Positions 38,960 to 46,763 of a stretch of 64,000 nt of DNA are shown here, piece by piece. Numbering within the stretch: the first letter of the stretch is position 1; every line of letters begins with the position of its first letter. Made by a program: the position numbers and the translations under genes. The notes beneath the pieces are model-generated. The model searched no databases. It was not told the origin of the DNA and worked only from the letters and a program-made list of their open reading frames with translations. This stretch comes from Pseudarcicella hirudinis (GTDB lineage Bacteria; Bacteroidota; Bacteroidia; Cytophagales; Spirosomataceae): assembly GCF_900115665.1 (NCBI RefSeq), contig NZ_FOXH01000005.1, positions 353,897-417,896 on the forward strand, read 5' to 3'.

Positions 38960-41287
38960 ATGACACAATTAACAATCCGTACATTCCAAAACAACAATAT
39001 CAAAGTTTATGCAGATAAGTCTGCGAAATATAAAGGGTACATGAGTACCCAGAAAATTAAAAAAATCGTAGAGGATGAAGAGTTTATTTCTACAAAGCCC
39101 TACGAATATTGCCCATTAAAATTGAAGGCTGAGTATGAGAGGTATCTCATGAAGTATCTTACCTCACAATCTATAGACAGCTTTTGCTGCGAAATACCAT
39201 ACACTCAGTACAATCTTGAGTGCTTGAAAACTATTAAGATCAATTATCGAATCTCCTCCGTTGAAACCATTCTTTTCAGTATTAACAAAGAATATTGGGA
39301 ATGTCCGTCTGACGTTAAGTTTGCTAAATTAAAAGCCCGTGAAGTAGGCCTTAACTATTATCAGGCCACCATTAATCATCCGGGGGTAAATCCCTTGGCA
39401 TTCAAAATATGGGAAGAAATATCATGGAAAAAAAGCGATATAAACCACGGAAAAAGGCGGCCGGATTACCTTTACAAAAAAGGTGTCATTCAAACGGAGG
39501 CCGGCAAAGGCTTCGGTGCATGGGACAGCCAATGCGTTTGGGGTGTAAGCCCTAATTTAATTGCGAAAGCGTGGTTTCTTTCAGGGGCAAAAGATTGCCC
39601 AAAATTCAGAATAATCTTGAAGCATTTACACATAATCGGCAAAAACCACGGCCGTTATGATAGTGGACTTTTTTTGGATAATATTCGAAAAAATGCGAGT
39701 GCAGATGAAACTTATGCCTTCCTGAAAGGCAAGAGGTTTGCACAAAAGTGGCAGCCTAAATCAGAATGTGACATAAATGGTGATTATTTTACACCATCCT
39801 TGAAATACAAGGATTATGTTAGATTGGGCAAAGTTTCTTCACTGCCAGTTAGACTGGCTTTAATAACAAACATGAAAACATATGCCGTTGACATGTCTGA
39901 AATAAAAGGCTTTGAGTGTACAGCCCATTACGGCATACTCAATTACGAGTATGCCAAAGAAGTCATGGGGATGTCTAAAAAAGAACAGGCTAAACTATTG
40001 CCCAATCGGGCAGCTTGGTTTTTATTATATGGACGCTGTCCGTTCGAAGGAAAAAACTCGGAAATTCCAAATCCAAACTTATTATCTATTCATAAAAAAG
40101 GTGCTTCAACCTTTATTAAACTTTGTAAGGAATTTGGAAATGACAAATCAATGCTTTTGCCAAATTTCAATCTTGCTACATTATTTGGAAGTGAGAGTGA
40201 GATTGCAAAATTTTCTTACATATCTCACGCTCAATATTTTGGCGACAAATTGCCTAAAAGCGGGGATTTACAAAGTCTTGTAAAATATTTCTCCAGCCAA
40301 AATTATTCCAGACCTGATATTTATATTCACGATTTAGGCCAATTTAATCTCCCAAAGCAAATTTTCAGCCCCGGCTGGAAGGACTTTGTAATGAAACACC
40401 TAGATGCATTGAAATTTTCAGGGAACTGGAACAATATTGAAGACAAATTAGGCCGTTTGCCTAAAAGTATGTCGGAATTAAGGGAAATCGCCAGCCAATT
40501 TCATTACGACAATGTCACAAATATCGCATGCGCTCAAGCATGCTTTGAGTTGAGGCTGGATCAAAGTACTTTCGAAAGGTATCAAACGTTGTACAAAAGC
40601 ACAAAAGTAGCGGAAAGCTGCCCGGATGTACGTATAAATAATAACGATTTTGTATTCAGAAAACTTGAATACAACGACCCCAAAGGCGCTTTATTAGGGC
40701 TTTATACAAACTGTTGCCAGCACCTTCACGGTGCAGCTTCAGATTGTGCAAAGCACGGGGTTAGAGACGAAACGTCTGCCTTCTATGTTGTTGAAAAGGC
40801 TGGGAAAATAATTGCTCAGTCATGGGCGTGGAGAAGCAAAAAAGGGGACTTAGTTTTTGACTCAATAGAGTCACTCAGCATGGATTATTCGGAGTCAATT
40901 GCTTATTTATACAAAGAGGCAAGCAAATTGCTTCTGGGTAAACTTGGCATTAACCGTGTCCTTGTCGGTGATACCGGATACGGAATCACCGGTAGGATTA
41001 AAAATTTATTGAATGAGGGGAACGAAACCTTCAATGAAAAAATGGCCTCAGATTGTAGCTATATGGATGGAAACACACAATGGCTACTTTCAGAAAGCAA
41101 CGAGCCTATTAAAAAAATAAAAGGTTCAGTTTTTAAACCTACAATAAAAAAAGAAGAAATTTCTTTAATACCTTGCAATGAACTATTGCCAGGAAGTGAA
41201 GTACTGTGCGAATACTGCGATGCAGAAGTGCATCCAGATTGCGAAATTTGCCCAGTTTGCAATGAAAACATTGCCGAGTGGGTTTAA
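38960..41287 (+). CDS. 775-aa phage protein with CCQH/GNAT-like region and C-terminal zinc ribbon
   Basis: No full-length family is recognised. Around residue 580-690 the sequence reads LLGLYTNCCQHLHGAASDCA, FYVVEKAGKIIAQSWAWR and LVFDSIESLSM. This pattern, recalled from other phage proteins, resembles a GNAT-like acyltransferase fold. The last 30 residues hold CEYCDAEVHPDCEICPVCN, a zinc ribbon. The N-terminal 560 residues are unlike anything known to me. Being in the control block near the integrase, it may act on the host or on recombination. Start by the 15-bp tag. Confidence 0.6.
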   Translation: MTQLTIRTFQNNNIKVYADKSAKYKGYMSTQKIKKIVEDEEFISTKPYEYCPLKLKAEYERYLMKYLTSQSIDSFCCEIPYTQYNLECLKTIKINYRISSVETILFSINKEYWECPSDVKFAKLKAREVGLNYYQATINHPGVNPLAFKIWEEISWKKSDINHGKRRPDYLYKKGVIQTEAGKGFGAWDSQCVWGVSPNLIAKAWFLSGAKDCPKFRIILKHLHIIGKNHGRYDSGLFLDNIRKNASADETYAFLKGKRFAQKWQPKSECDINGDYFTPSLKYKDYVRLGKVSSLPVRLALITNMKTYAVDMSEIKGFECTAHYGILNYEYAKEVMGMSKKEQAKLLPNRAAWFLLYGRCPFEGKNSEIPNPNLLSIHKKGASTFIKLCKEFGNDKSMLLPNFNLATLFGSESEIAKFSYISHAQYFGDKLPKSGDLQSLVKYFSSQNYSRPDIYIHDLGQFNLPKQIFSPGWKDFVMKHLDALKFSGNWNNIEDKLGRLPKSMSELREIASQFHYDNVTNIACAQACFELRLDQSTFERYQTLYKSTKVAESCPDVRINNNDFVFRKLEYNDPKGALLGLYTNCCQHLHGAASDCAKHGVRDETSAFYVVEKAGKIIAQSWAWRSKKGDLVFDSIESLSMDYSESIAYLYKEASKLLLGKLGINRVLVGDTGYGITGRIKNLLNEGNETFNEKMASDCSYMDGNTQWLLSESNEPIKKIKGSVFKPTIKKEEISLIPCNELLPGSEVLCEYCDAEVHPDCEICPVCNENIAEWV

Positions 41288-41297
41288 ATAAAAGAAT

Positions 41298-41516
41298 ATG
41301 AATTATGCCGAACAATTAAAAAAAATTAGAATCCAGAGCGGCATGACCGCTTTGGAGGTTGCTGAAAGGATGGGAAATTCGTTTAATGAAAAAGCCATCC
41401 TGGCCATGGAATCCGGGGAAAGAAATCTTGGCATATCAAGCATTGAAAAATATGCAGAAGCTTGCGGATTTCTTATAAAAATAGAGTTTTACCGGTATAC
41501 TGATGTAAAAGAATAA
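41298..41516 (+). CDS. Xre-family HTH regulator, 72 aa
   Basis: The protein is one helix-turn-helix domain (LKKIRIQSGMTALEVAERMG, then KAILAMESGERNLGISSIEK), typical of Cro/CI-type regulators. It lies 10 bases after the long gene, so both are probably co-transcribed. It may be a lysogeny regulator, but no divergent CI/Cro pair is visible. Confidence 0.8.
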   Translation: MNYAEQLKKIRIQSGMTALEVAERMGNSFNEKAILAMESGERNLGISSIEKYAEACGFLIKIEFYRYTDVKE

Positions 41517-41534
41517 ACAACCTTATTTTTCAAT

Positions 41535-41789
41535 ATGAACATTAAGAAAACACATGACTTAAATTTTATCACCATTTCAATAGCCATCAAAATAGGATGG
41601 CATAATAATGTAGAAAAAATGGTTAAGATTTTAGGGGAGAAATTCCCCGACTTAGACACGTCCGATATTCTGGATGAAAAGTTTAACGAGTTCTTAGACG
41701 GATCCGGAGAGATATTTGTAATAGTTAGAGATGTTAAATTCTCTATGCCTGTACCAAAAGGGCAATGGGCGTTTAACAACCTCAATTAA
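41535..41789 (+). CDS. Hypothetical protein, 84 aa
   Basis: This is a small acidic protein with IAIKIGWHNNVEKMVKILGE and a C-terminal EIFVIVRDVKFSMPVPKGQW strand region. It ends just before the terminator at 41807. No family. Confidence 0.6.
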   Translation: MNIKKTHDLNFITISIAIKIGWHNNVEKMVKILGEKFPDLDTSDILDEKFNEFLDGSGEIFVIVRDVKFSMPVPKGQWAFNNLN

Positions 41790-41806
41790 TATCAATAAAA
41801 TAATAT

Positions 41807-41837
41807 AACCCTTGAAATGATAAGTTTCAGGGGTTTT
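41807..41837 (+). terminator. Terminator of control block; left inverted copy
   Basis: AACCCTTGAAA (41807-41817) pairs with TTTCAGGGGTT (41825-41835, one G-T pair), followed by TT. Bases 41809-41837 have a perfect inverted copy at 42474-42502, on the other side of the small minus-strand gene. Confidence 0.75.
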
Positions 41838-41839
41838 GA

Positions 41840-42412
41840 TTAATTTCCAAAAACATACCCCCATTTGAAACCCGGGTAGTGCTTATGCGGTTTCAAAACT
41901 ACCTGCTCTGGAATGTTGGGTAATTCCGGATACTGACCTTTAGTATATTTATCCCATGTGTTACTGTCTTTTACTGCTGGGTATAGATTCTTCAACACCC
42001 AGTCTTTAAATTCATCAAGTGTGAATCTCTTCTCTCTAACAGGTATAAAATTACTAAGTGAAGTATATTCTATATGTTTTTGGTAATGGCCTATAGAACA
42101 CATTCGAACAGGCAATTTCCCATCTCTATACATCTGTTTATATTCTTTGTAATTTGTAGGTTTCAGGTTTTTAAAATTCCATGCTTTAGCTTCTTCAAAT
42201 GTAAACTTATTGTTTCTTTTTGTATATGTTACGCGTTTTTTGACTGATTTTTTTTTGCCTTCAATATTTGATTTTATTAAACGCAATTCGTAACAACATT
42301 GAATACATTTTGAACGATAGGTTTTACCAAATTGTTCGATAGGCTTAATTATTTCACATTTATTACATTTCTTAAGCCCATCTACTATCCGGTTGTATGG
42401 CTTTTTTGTCAT
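41840..42412 (-). CDS. Zinc-finger protein with integrase-repeat-like domain (moron)
   Basis: The N-terminal CNKCEIIKPIEQFGK and CIQCCYEL form a four-cysteine knuckle common in phage HNH and homing proteins. Two similar segments follow (FTFEEAKAWNFKNLKPTNYK and FTLDEFKDWVLKNLYPAVKD). The second leads into WDKYTKGQYPELPNIPEQVV, which resembles the small INT_rpt (integrase repeat) unit. No nuclease motif is seen. It is a single minus-strand gene framed by inverted copies of one terminator, a cassette that can be expressed alone, perhaps in the lysogen. Confidence 0.6.
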   Translation of the reverse strand: MTKKPYNRIVDGLKKCNKCEIIKPIEQFGKTYRSKCIQCCYELRLIKSNIEGKKKSVKKRVTYTKRNNKFTFEEAKAWNFKNLKPTNYKEYKQMYRDGKLPVRMCSIGHYQKHIEYTSLSNFIPVREKRFTLDEFKDWVLKNLYPAVKDSNTWDKYTKGQYPELPNIPEQVVLKPHKHYPGFKWGYVFGN

Positions 42413-42473
42413 AAAATTTATTGGTATAGTTAGTTTAAACGTTTGTTAAGAATGTGTAGATATTTCACATACA

Positions 42474-42502
42474 AAAACCCCTGAAACTTATCATTTCAAG
42501 GG
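42474..42502 (-). terminator. Right inverted copy of the moron-flanking terminator
   Basis: Exact reverse complement of 41809-41837 over 29 bases. Read leftward it ends in TTTT and should stop transcripts coming from the integrase and ArsR-like genes, just as the left copy stops transcripts from the control block. Confidence 0.75.
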
Positions 42503-42511
42503 CTTTTGGCA

Positions 42512-42590
42512 TCCTAAACGGTTCGATTAAAGTTTTGCTAAAATTTAGCTTAAAAATCAAATTGTTTCAATTCCTAAATGGTTCGATTAA
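42512..42590. repeat. 19-bp direct repeats, 60 bp apart
   Basis: TCCTAAACGGTTCGATTAA (42512-42530) and TCCTAAATGGTTCGATTAA (42572-42590) differ at one base and start exactly 60 bp apart. They lie just beyond the ArsR-like gene. They could be regulator or integrase arm sites; the intervening 41 bp hold no gene. Confidence 0.6.
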
Positions 42591-42612
42591 CAGTAAATTT
42601 AACTCTCAAAAT

Positions 42613-43014
42613 TTAATATCCAAATGTTTTTGAATTCTTTTTTGTCTTCAAATACTCAGAATATTTTTCATAAACCATTTCTCCCTTTTCTTCTCGTTCT
42701 TTTAATCGTAAAAGACATTCCTCAACCTCAGGAGAATTTAAAAGTGGCTTTATTATCGGAGCAAATATAGTTATAAAATGCTCTGTAAGATGCCAGCTGG
42801 CATACCTTTGGTCTCTTGTTACAGTCAAATAATTGAGGTTTTCCAAGCATTTTCCAAGAATAGTAATATTTCTGGGGCTTATTCCGGTGCAGTAAATTAG
42901 ATCGGTTACAAATATTTTTTTGTGATTAACTTTCATTAGCACACACAGCAATAACAGCCGGGTAGGGTTACCTATAGCATCGTAAAATTCAGCGTGTGCA
43001 TTAAGAAGATTCAT
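42613..43014 (-). CDS. ArsR-like winged-helix regulator, 133 aa
   Basis: It contains YDAIGNPTRLLLLCVLMK and FVTDLIYCTGISPRNITILG, then LENLNYLTVTRDQRYASWHL, the helix-turn-helix and wing of the ArsR type. No metal-binding cysteine pair is evident. It lies 63 bases after the integrase on the same strand and could control integration or lysogeny. Confidence 0.72.
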   Translation of the reverse strand: MNLLNAHAEFYDAIGNPTRLLLLCVLMKVNHKKIFVTDLIYCTGISPRNITILGKCLENLNYLTVTRDQRYASWHLTEHFITIFAPIIKPLLNSPEVEECLLRLKEREEKGEMVYEKYSEYLKTKKNSKTFGY

Positions 43015-43077
43015 AGATTTTATTTCTGGGTTTTCCTATTTTTATGATAGGAATAGGGTTAAACAGATTACTAAATA

Positions 43078-44268
43078 TTAGATATTTGGAAATTCAGCCA
43101 ATACCCTTTTATCTCGTACCCTAACGTACGCATCAAGTTCTTTTTCATTAGTTTGACCCATTGCAGCTATAGCAGCTGTCTTGGTCATGTTGTATTCATT
43201 TATTAGGGTATCAGAGAATTTTTTTCTACCTGTGTGATACCACAAATATTTTTGAATACCACACTTTTCAGTTGCAACCCTTAAAAGCATATTCATTTCT
43301 TTATTACTTTTTACAGGCAAAACGAAGCTTTTTATTCCTCCATATTTATCCAACAAGTTTCTTGCCTTGGCTATAAGTGGTATAAAAAATGGAGTTTCAC
43401 TTTTTTGTCTGGGTTTTTTAAGGCATATTCTTCCATCTATCTCAACCACGTCTGAAGGCCCTATAATTTTTATGTCTATGTAAGACAACCCAGTATAACA
43501 GCTGAACAAATAGCAGTCAATAACATTCCTAAGCCTTACACTCAACTCAGTATTTTCTAACAAATTCAATTCTTCATTAGAAATATGCGTAGTATCAACA
43601 ATATTAGGAATGTGAATCTTTACCGGCTCTAAAGGATTTTGCTCCAAATAGTCTTGATCGCAAGCCCATATTAAGCATGTTTTTACAGCCTGGCAAAGCT
43701 TTCCGGAATAGACCCTACCTACTGCCTGCTCTTTCTCAGATCTAAATCGGTTTATTACTCCTTTTTTCACTTCGTCAGCAAAAATACCTTCCAAGTTATT
43801 TTTTTCGAGATACAAAGAAAATTGATGTAGCCTATCTTTGTAAGAATCGTATGTACTCATGCTCCATCTGCCCTCCCCGGTTACCTTCTTTTTTTTTGCT
43901 ACCGCTAAAACCTGAGCCAAAAACAAATCTTTTATTTCGCTGAATTTGTAATACGATTTTGTATTACCCAAATAAATAGATTTAATCTCTGAAGCAGTTG
44001 CCCTTTTACCTCTACTTTCAAGGTCGAGATAAATAGTATTTAGTTTTGCCGTTATTGCGTCAAGCCTAAGATTGTTGGTCTTAGCACTTTCGGAATTTTT
44101 GTTAAACTTTTGTTTGTCCGGGTCCCAGTCTTTCGGATCAGCTTTTATTCTAGTATTCTCCAAATGTATTTTTTCGGAGTTTACTGTTATTCTGCAATTA
44201 ATCCGGCCAAGGCCTCCCGGCTTTTTACTTTTTCTTAGATAAAACAAAATGGTCATAGTGTTAATCAT
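43078..44268 (-). CDS. int: Tyrosine recombinase (prophage integrase)
   Basis: The 396-aa protein has the Bacteroidetes Arm-DNA-binding and SAM-like domains (ILFYLRKSKKPGG at the start). Its catalytic C-terminal domain has TGLSYIDI (about 258), HTGRKKF (about 341) and a nucleophile Tyr in DAYVRV (about 380). The first catalytic Arg, normally in TGLR, is Ser here, as reported for IntDOT-type integrases. It lies next to tRNA-Ser, the likely target, and should recombine phage and host att sites. An internal ATG at 44256 is an alternative start. Confidence 0.9.
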   Translation of the reverse strand: MINTMTILFYLRKSKKPGGLGRINCRITVNSEKIHLENTRIKADPKDWDPDKQKFNKNSESAKTNNLRLDAITAKLNTIYLDLESRGKRATASEIKSIYLGNTKSYYKFSEIKDLFLAQVLAVAKKKKVTGEGRWSMSTYDSYKDRLHQFSLYLEKNNLEGIFADEVKKGVINRFRSEKEQAVGRVYSGKLCQAVKTCLIWACDQDYLEQNPLEPVKIHIPNIVDTTHISNEELNLLENTELSVRLRNVIDCYLFSCYTGLSYIDIKIIGPSDVVEIDGRICLKKPRQKSETPFFIPLIAKARNLLDKYGGIKSFVLPVKSNKEMNMLLRVATEKCGIQKYLWYHTGRKKFSDTLINEYNMTKTAAIAAMGQTNEKELDAYVRVRDKRVLAEFPNI

Positions 44269-44366
44269 AATATGTTTTGGCGTGGCAAGGGTGCATTACT
44301 ACCCCTCTCCAACCTCGCACTTTAGTGTCGCAATTACAGATTAGGGCTCAATCTGATTACGTAGCA

Positions 44367-44400
44367 AAAGTGTTACCCAAAACATGGAAAGTGTTACCCA
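44367..44400. promoter_or_regulatory. Paired 13-bp direct repeats (arm-type integrase site candidates)
   Basis: AAAGTGTTACCCA occurs at 44367-44379 and 44388-44400, 21 bp apart (two helical turns), followed by a related TTTGTAACCC. They lie between the integrase gene and the tRNA 3' end, the usual place of integrase arm sites. The 244-bp gap (44269-44512) holds no credible gene. Confidence 0.55.
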
Positions 44401-44512
44401 TTTGTAACCCTTTTCTAATTAATTACCATTTCGTAAGCTTTTTCAAAAAACTGCCATGTAGACGAAAAAAAAGCTTAACTACCTGAGTAATTAAGCTAAA
44501 GTAAACATTGCG

Positions 44513-44597
44513 CAGAGAGAGAGGGATTCGAACCCCCGGACCTTTGACAGTCAACGGTTTTCAAGACCGCCGCAATCGACCACTCTGCCATCTCTCT
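44513..44597 (-). tRNA. tRNA-Ser (UGA)
   Basis: An 85-nt gene with a 7-bp acceptor stem AGAGAGA/TCTCTCT, a D-loop GCAGAGTGGTCGATTG, an anticodon loop CTTGAAA (anticodon TGA), a long serine-type variable arm and a T-loop TTCGAAT. CCA is not encoded. The 3' end faces the integrase, so the prophage almost certainly recombined into this gene's 3' part while keeping it intact. Confidence 0.95.
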
Positions 44598-44640
44598 GTT
44601 TTTCTTGTCTTTCAGACTTCCTTTTTGTCTTTTGACACTG

Positions 44641-44671
44641 CAAAATTAGCAGTCTTATCTTTACGACGCAA
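44641..44671 (-). promoter_or_regulatory. tRNA-Ser promoter
   Basis: On the minus strand TTG (44671-44669), a 20-bp spacer and TAATTTTG (44648-44641), a full match to TAnnTTTG. Transcription would start about 35-40 bases before the tRNA 5' end. Confidence 0.78.
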
Positions 44672-44829
44672 GCCCTGATTAGAAAAAAAATAAAAGTTTT
44701 CTGCGGCAAAGGCTTTAACTATTTGTAAAACAAGGAAATAAAGTGAGAAAAAAAATGAAAATATTTTCGGAAATCTCTTAATTCACTTCAAAAACAGGGT
44801 TTTTAAGCTAAAAACCAATATTCTCATTT

Positions 44830-45753
44830 TTAATTTCGCTCAAGAAGGTCTGAAATTTCTTCAAGCATCAGATCTCCATGATTTTGATGAGAAAGCCAAT
44901 GGATCTTTAGTCCGTCTTTTTCCATTTTCCTGAAATATGTCATCTGCCGCTTGGCAAATTGATGAATCGCTACCTTCAACCTTTCAACCATTGTCGGATA
45001 ATCAAGTACTCCCTGAAGATACTGTGTAATGAATTTATACTCCAGACCATAGAATATCAGTTTTTCTGCTGTAACACCTGCATCCAGAAGTTTTTCTACT
45101 TCTTCTATCATTCCGTTTTGTAAACGCTGATGCAAGCGCCGGGTAATTCTTTCTCGCCGGATTTCAACATCAGGATTGAGTCCGAAAATAATGCTTTGCG
45201 GGGTTTCAGGTGTTTTTAATGAAAAATCAGGATTTCTTTCCAAAAATACCGCAATCTCCACCGCTCTTTGTAAACGCTTTCTGGTTGAAATATCTGCCAG
45301 ATCCGTATAATCCGATTTTTTATGCTGAAACAGTTCCGTCAGCTGAGTTTCTGTCATTAAAGACAATTCTTCCCGCAAACTTTCATCAACCGGAACAGAA
45401 GTAAATTCATAGCCTTTCAGCACTGCTTCAAGGTACATTCCTGAACCTCCGCATAAAACAGGAACCTTATTTCTTGCTATAATATCCTGAAAAGCCGCTT
45501 GAAAGTCCTGCTGAAATCTGAAAATATGGTAGGACTCTCCTGCTTCAACTATATCAATAAGGTGATAAGGAATCTGTTTACCATCAAAAACATACTCTTC
45601 AAGGTCTTTTCCGGTGCCAAGATCCATGCCCTTATAAACCTGTCTGGAATCAGCACTGATGATCTCCCCTCCCAGTCTTTCAGCTAACCTTACTGCCAAA
45701 TGCGTTTTTCCGCTGGCTGTCGGCCCGAGTATGGTAATTAATTTCTTATTCAT
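44830..45753 (-). CDS. miaA: tRNA dimethylallyltransferase
   Basis: The 307-aa enzyme has GPTASGKT (residues 10-17, P-loop) and SADSRQVYKGMDLGTGK, the hallmark of MiaA, and the usual length. It transfers a dimethylallyl group to A37 of tRNAs that read UNN codons. The tRNA-Ser(UGA) gene about 230 bp away has A36-A37-A38, so it is a predicted substrate. Its start overlaps the end of the upstream gene by 8 bases. Confidence 0.95.
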   Translation of the reverse strand: MNKKLITILGPTASGKTHLAVRLAERLGGEIISADSRQVYKGMDLGTGKDLEEYVFDGKQIPYHLIDIVEAGESYHIFRFQQDFQAAFQDIIARNKVPVLCGGSGMYLEAVLKGYEFTSVPVDESLREELSLMTETQLTELFQHKKSDYTDLADISTRKRLQRAVEIAVFLERNPDFSLKTPETPQSIIFGLNPDVEIRRERITRRLHQRLQNGMIEEVEKLLDAGVTAEKLIFYGLEYKFITQYLQGVLDYPTMVERLKVAIHQFAKRQMTYFRKMEKDGLKIHWLSHQNHGDLMLEEISDLLERN

Positions 45754-46618
45754 GCCTAAAAACCTTCCTGTACTTTATGCTCCCTGCATTCCATACTTTC
45801 AATAAATTATGTTCATTTTCTGCTTTTTTATCAGCTGAGGATACTCTCTGAAACGTATTTTTATCAAGCAGATAACATTGCGGTGGCAACATATCCGTTT
45901 TTTCAAAGCCCAGCATTTCATAACTCCTTCCATCCGACCAATCCCGGTCAGCATACGTCATAACGTCATCAGGTTTTTGTTCCTCTGCAAATGCCTTCAG
46001 CAGTTTGTCAAATCCTCCGATTACTACAAAGCCTTTCAAACCGGCAAAACGCAGCAGCTCATATGAGCGGGTATCTTTTCTTTCTCCCCATTTCATGGTT
46101 CTTCCGCTGCTGAAAGTAGCAGCCGCAACCAGCAAATCATCTTCTCCACTGGCTTCCGGCACATATTTGGCGACATACTGCTTTTTCAGAAACAGGCCGT
46201 ATTTAAACTTGGATTTAACACTTCCCTGCAAATGATTTTCCTGCAAAAACATTTCAGAATGCAATTTATCAATCCGTTTTACATAACAATGACGGGCATT
46301 AATTTTTCTGAACTTTCCGAAACTTACTTCCAGACGGGATTTAACCAATTCCTTCCGGTTTTTCCAGACATCCTCCCAAAGGTGAATCATTTTATATCCA
46401 AGTGCCTGATAATGTGCAGAAAGTTCCTGAAATGAGAGCTTGTTATCTTGCTGAATATTTTCGAACCTCTGGATATCAATCAGATGTAAGGCTATCAGCT
46501 TTTCAGGAAACAACAATATTAAAAAATCGTTTTCGGGAAAATGTTTACTTTTTTCCTCAGATTCAATGAGCAAATCTTCGTTAAGCCAATTCACTATTTC
46601 ATTTTCAAATTCACTCAT
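45746..46618 (-). CDS. Vsr-like nuclease/GNAT-like two-domain protein, 290 aa
   Basis: The N-terminal half has YKMIHLWEDVWKNRKELVKS and GKFRKINARHCYVK, like the 'FEDEW...IVKSR...IYARKC' part of Vsr-type or phage PD-(D/E)XK-like proteins. The C-terminal half has YADRDWSDGRSYEMLGFEKT, like the GNAT-type partner seen in similar phage proteins. Whether the nuclease site is complete is unclear: the expected acidic core (LAIEFNG-type) reads LIALHLIDIQ. It is co-transcribed with miaA. Confidence 0.55.
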   Translation of the reverse strand: MSEFENEIVNWLNEDLLIESEEKSKHFPENDFLILLFPEKLIALHLIDIQRFENIQQDNKLSFQELSAHYQALGYKMIHLWEDVWKNRKELVKSRLEVSFGKFRKINARHCYVKRIDKLHSEMFLQENHLQGSVKSKFKYGLFLKKQYVAKYVPEASGEDDLLVAAATFSSGRTMKWGERKDTRSYELLRFAGLKGFVVIGGFDKLLKAFAEEQKPDDVMTYADRDWSDGRSYEMLGFEKTDMLPPQCYLLDKNTFQRVSSADKKAENEHNLLKVWNAGSIKYRKVFRHE

Positions 46619-46763
46619 GCTGTTAAAATAAACTTTTTGATTCCGGGCTTTTCTGAAAAACGTTTTGAATTTCTTTTCAAATTTTCATTAACTTAGGTCA
46701 AATATTACACCTGTTTATTCTGTGAAAACGCACCATTTACCTTTCAAAATCTTACATTTTTCA

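Noticed and set aside
39912-40283. 123-aa frame inside the 775-aa gene
   Set aside because: No recognisable domain and a composition typical of a shifted frame, unlike the dcm overlap where the inner frame has motifs.
42512-42590. Direct repeats as the prophage attachment core
   Set aside because: They do not match the tRNA 3' end and lie inside the phage beyond the integrase; arm or operator sites are more plausible.
44277-44486. 69-aa plus-strand frame between integrase and tRNA
   Set aside because: Low-complexity product without motifs, lying over the likely attachment and arm-site region; no ribosome signal.
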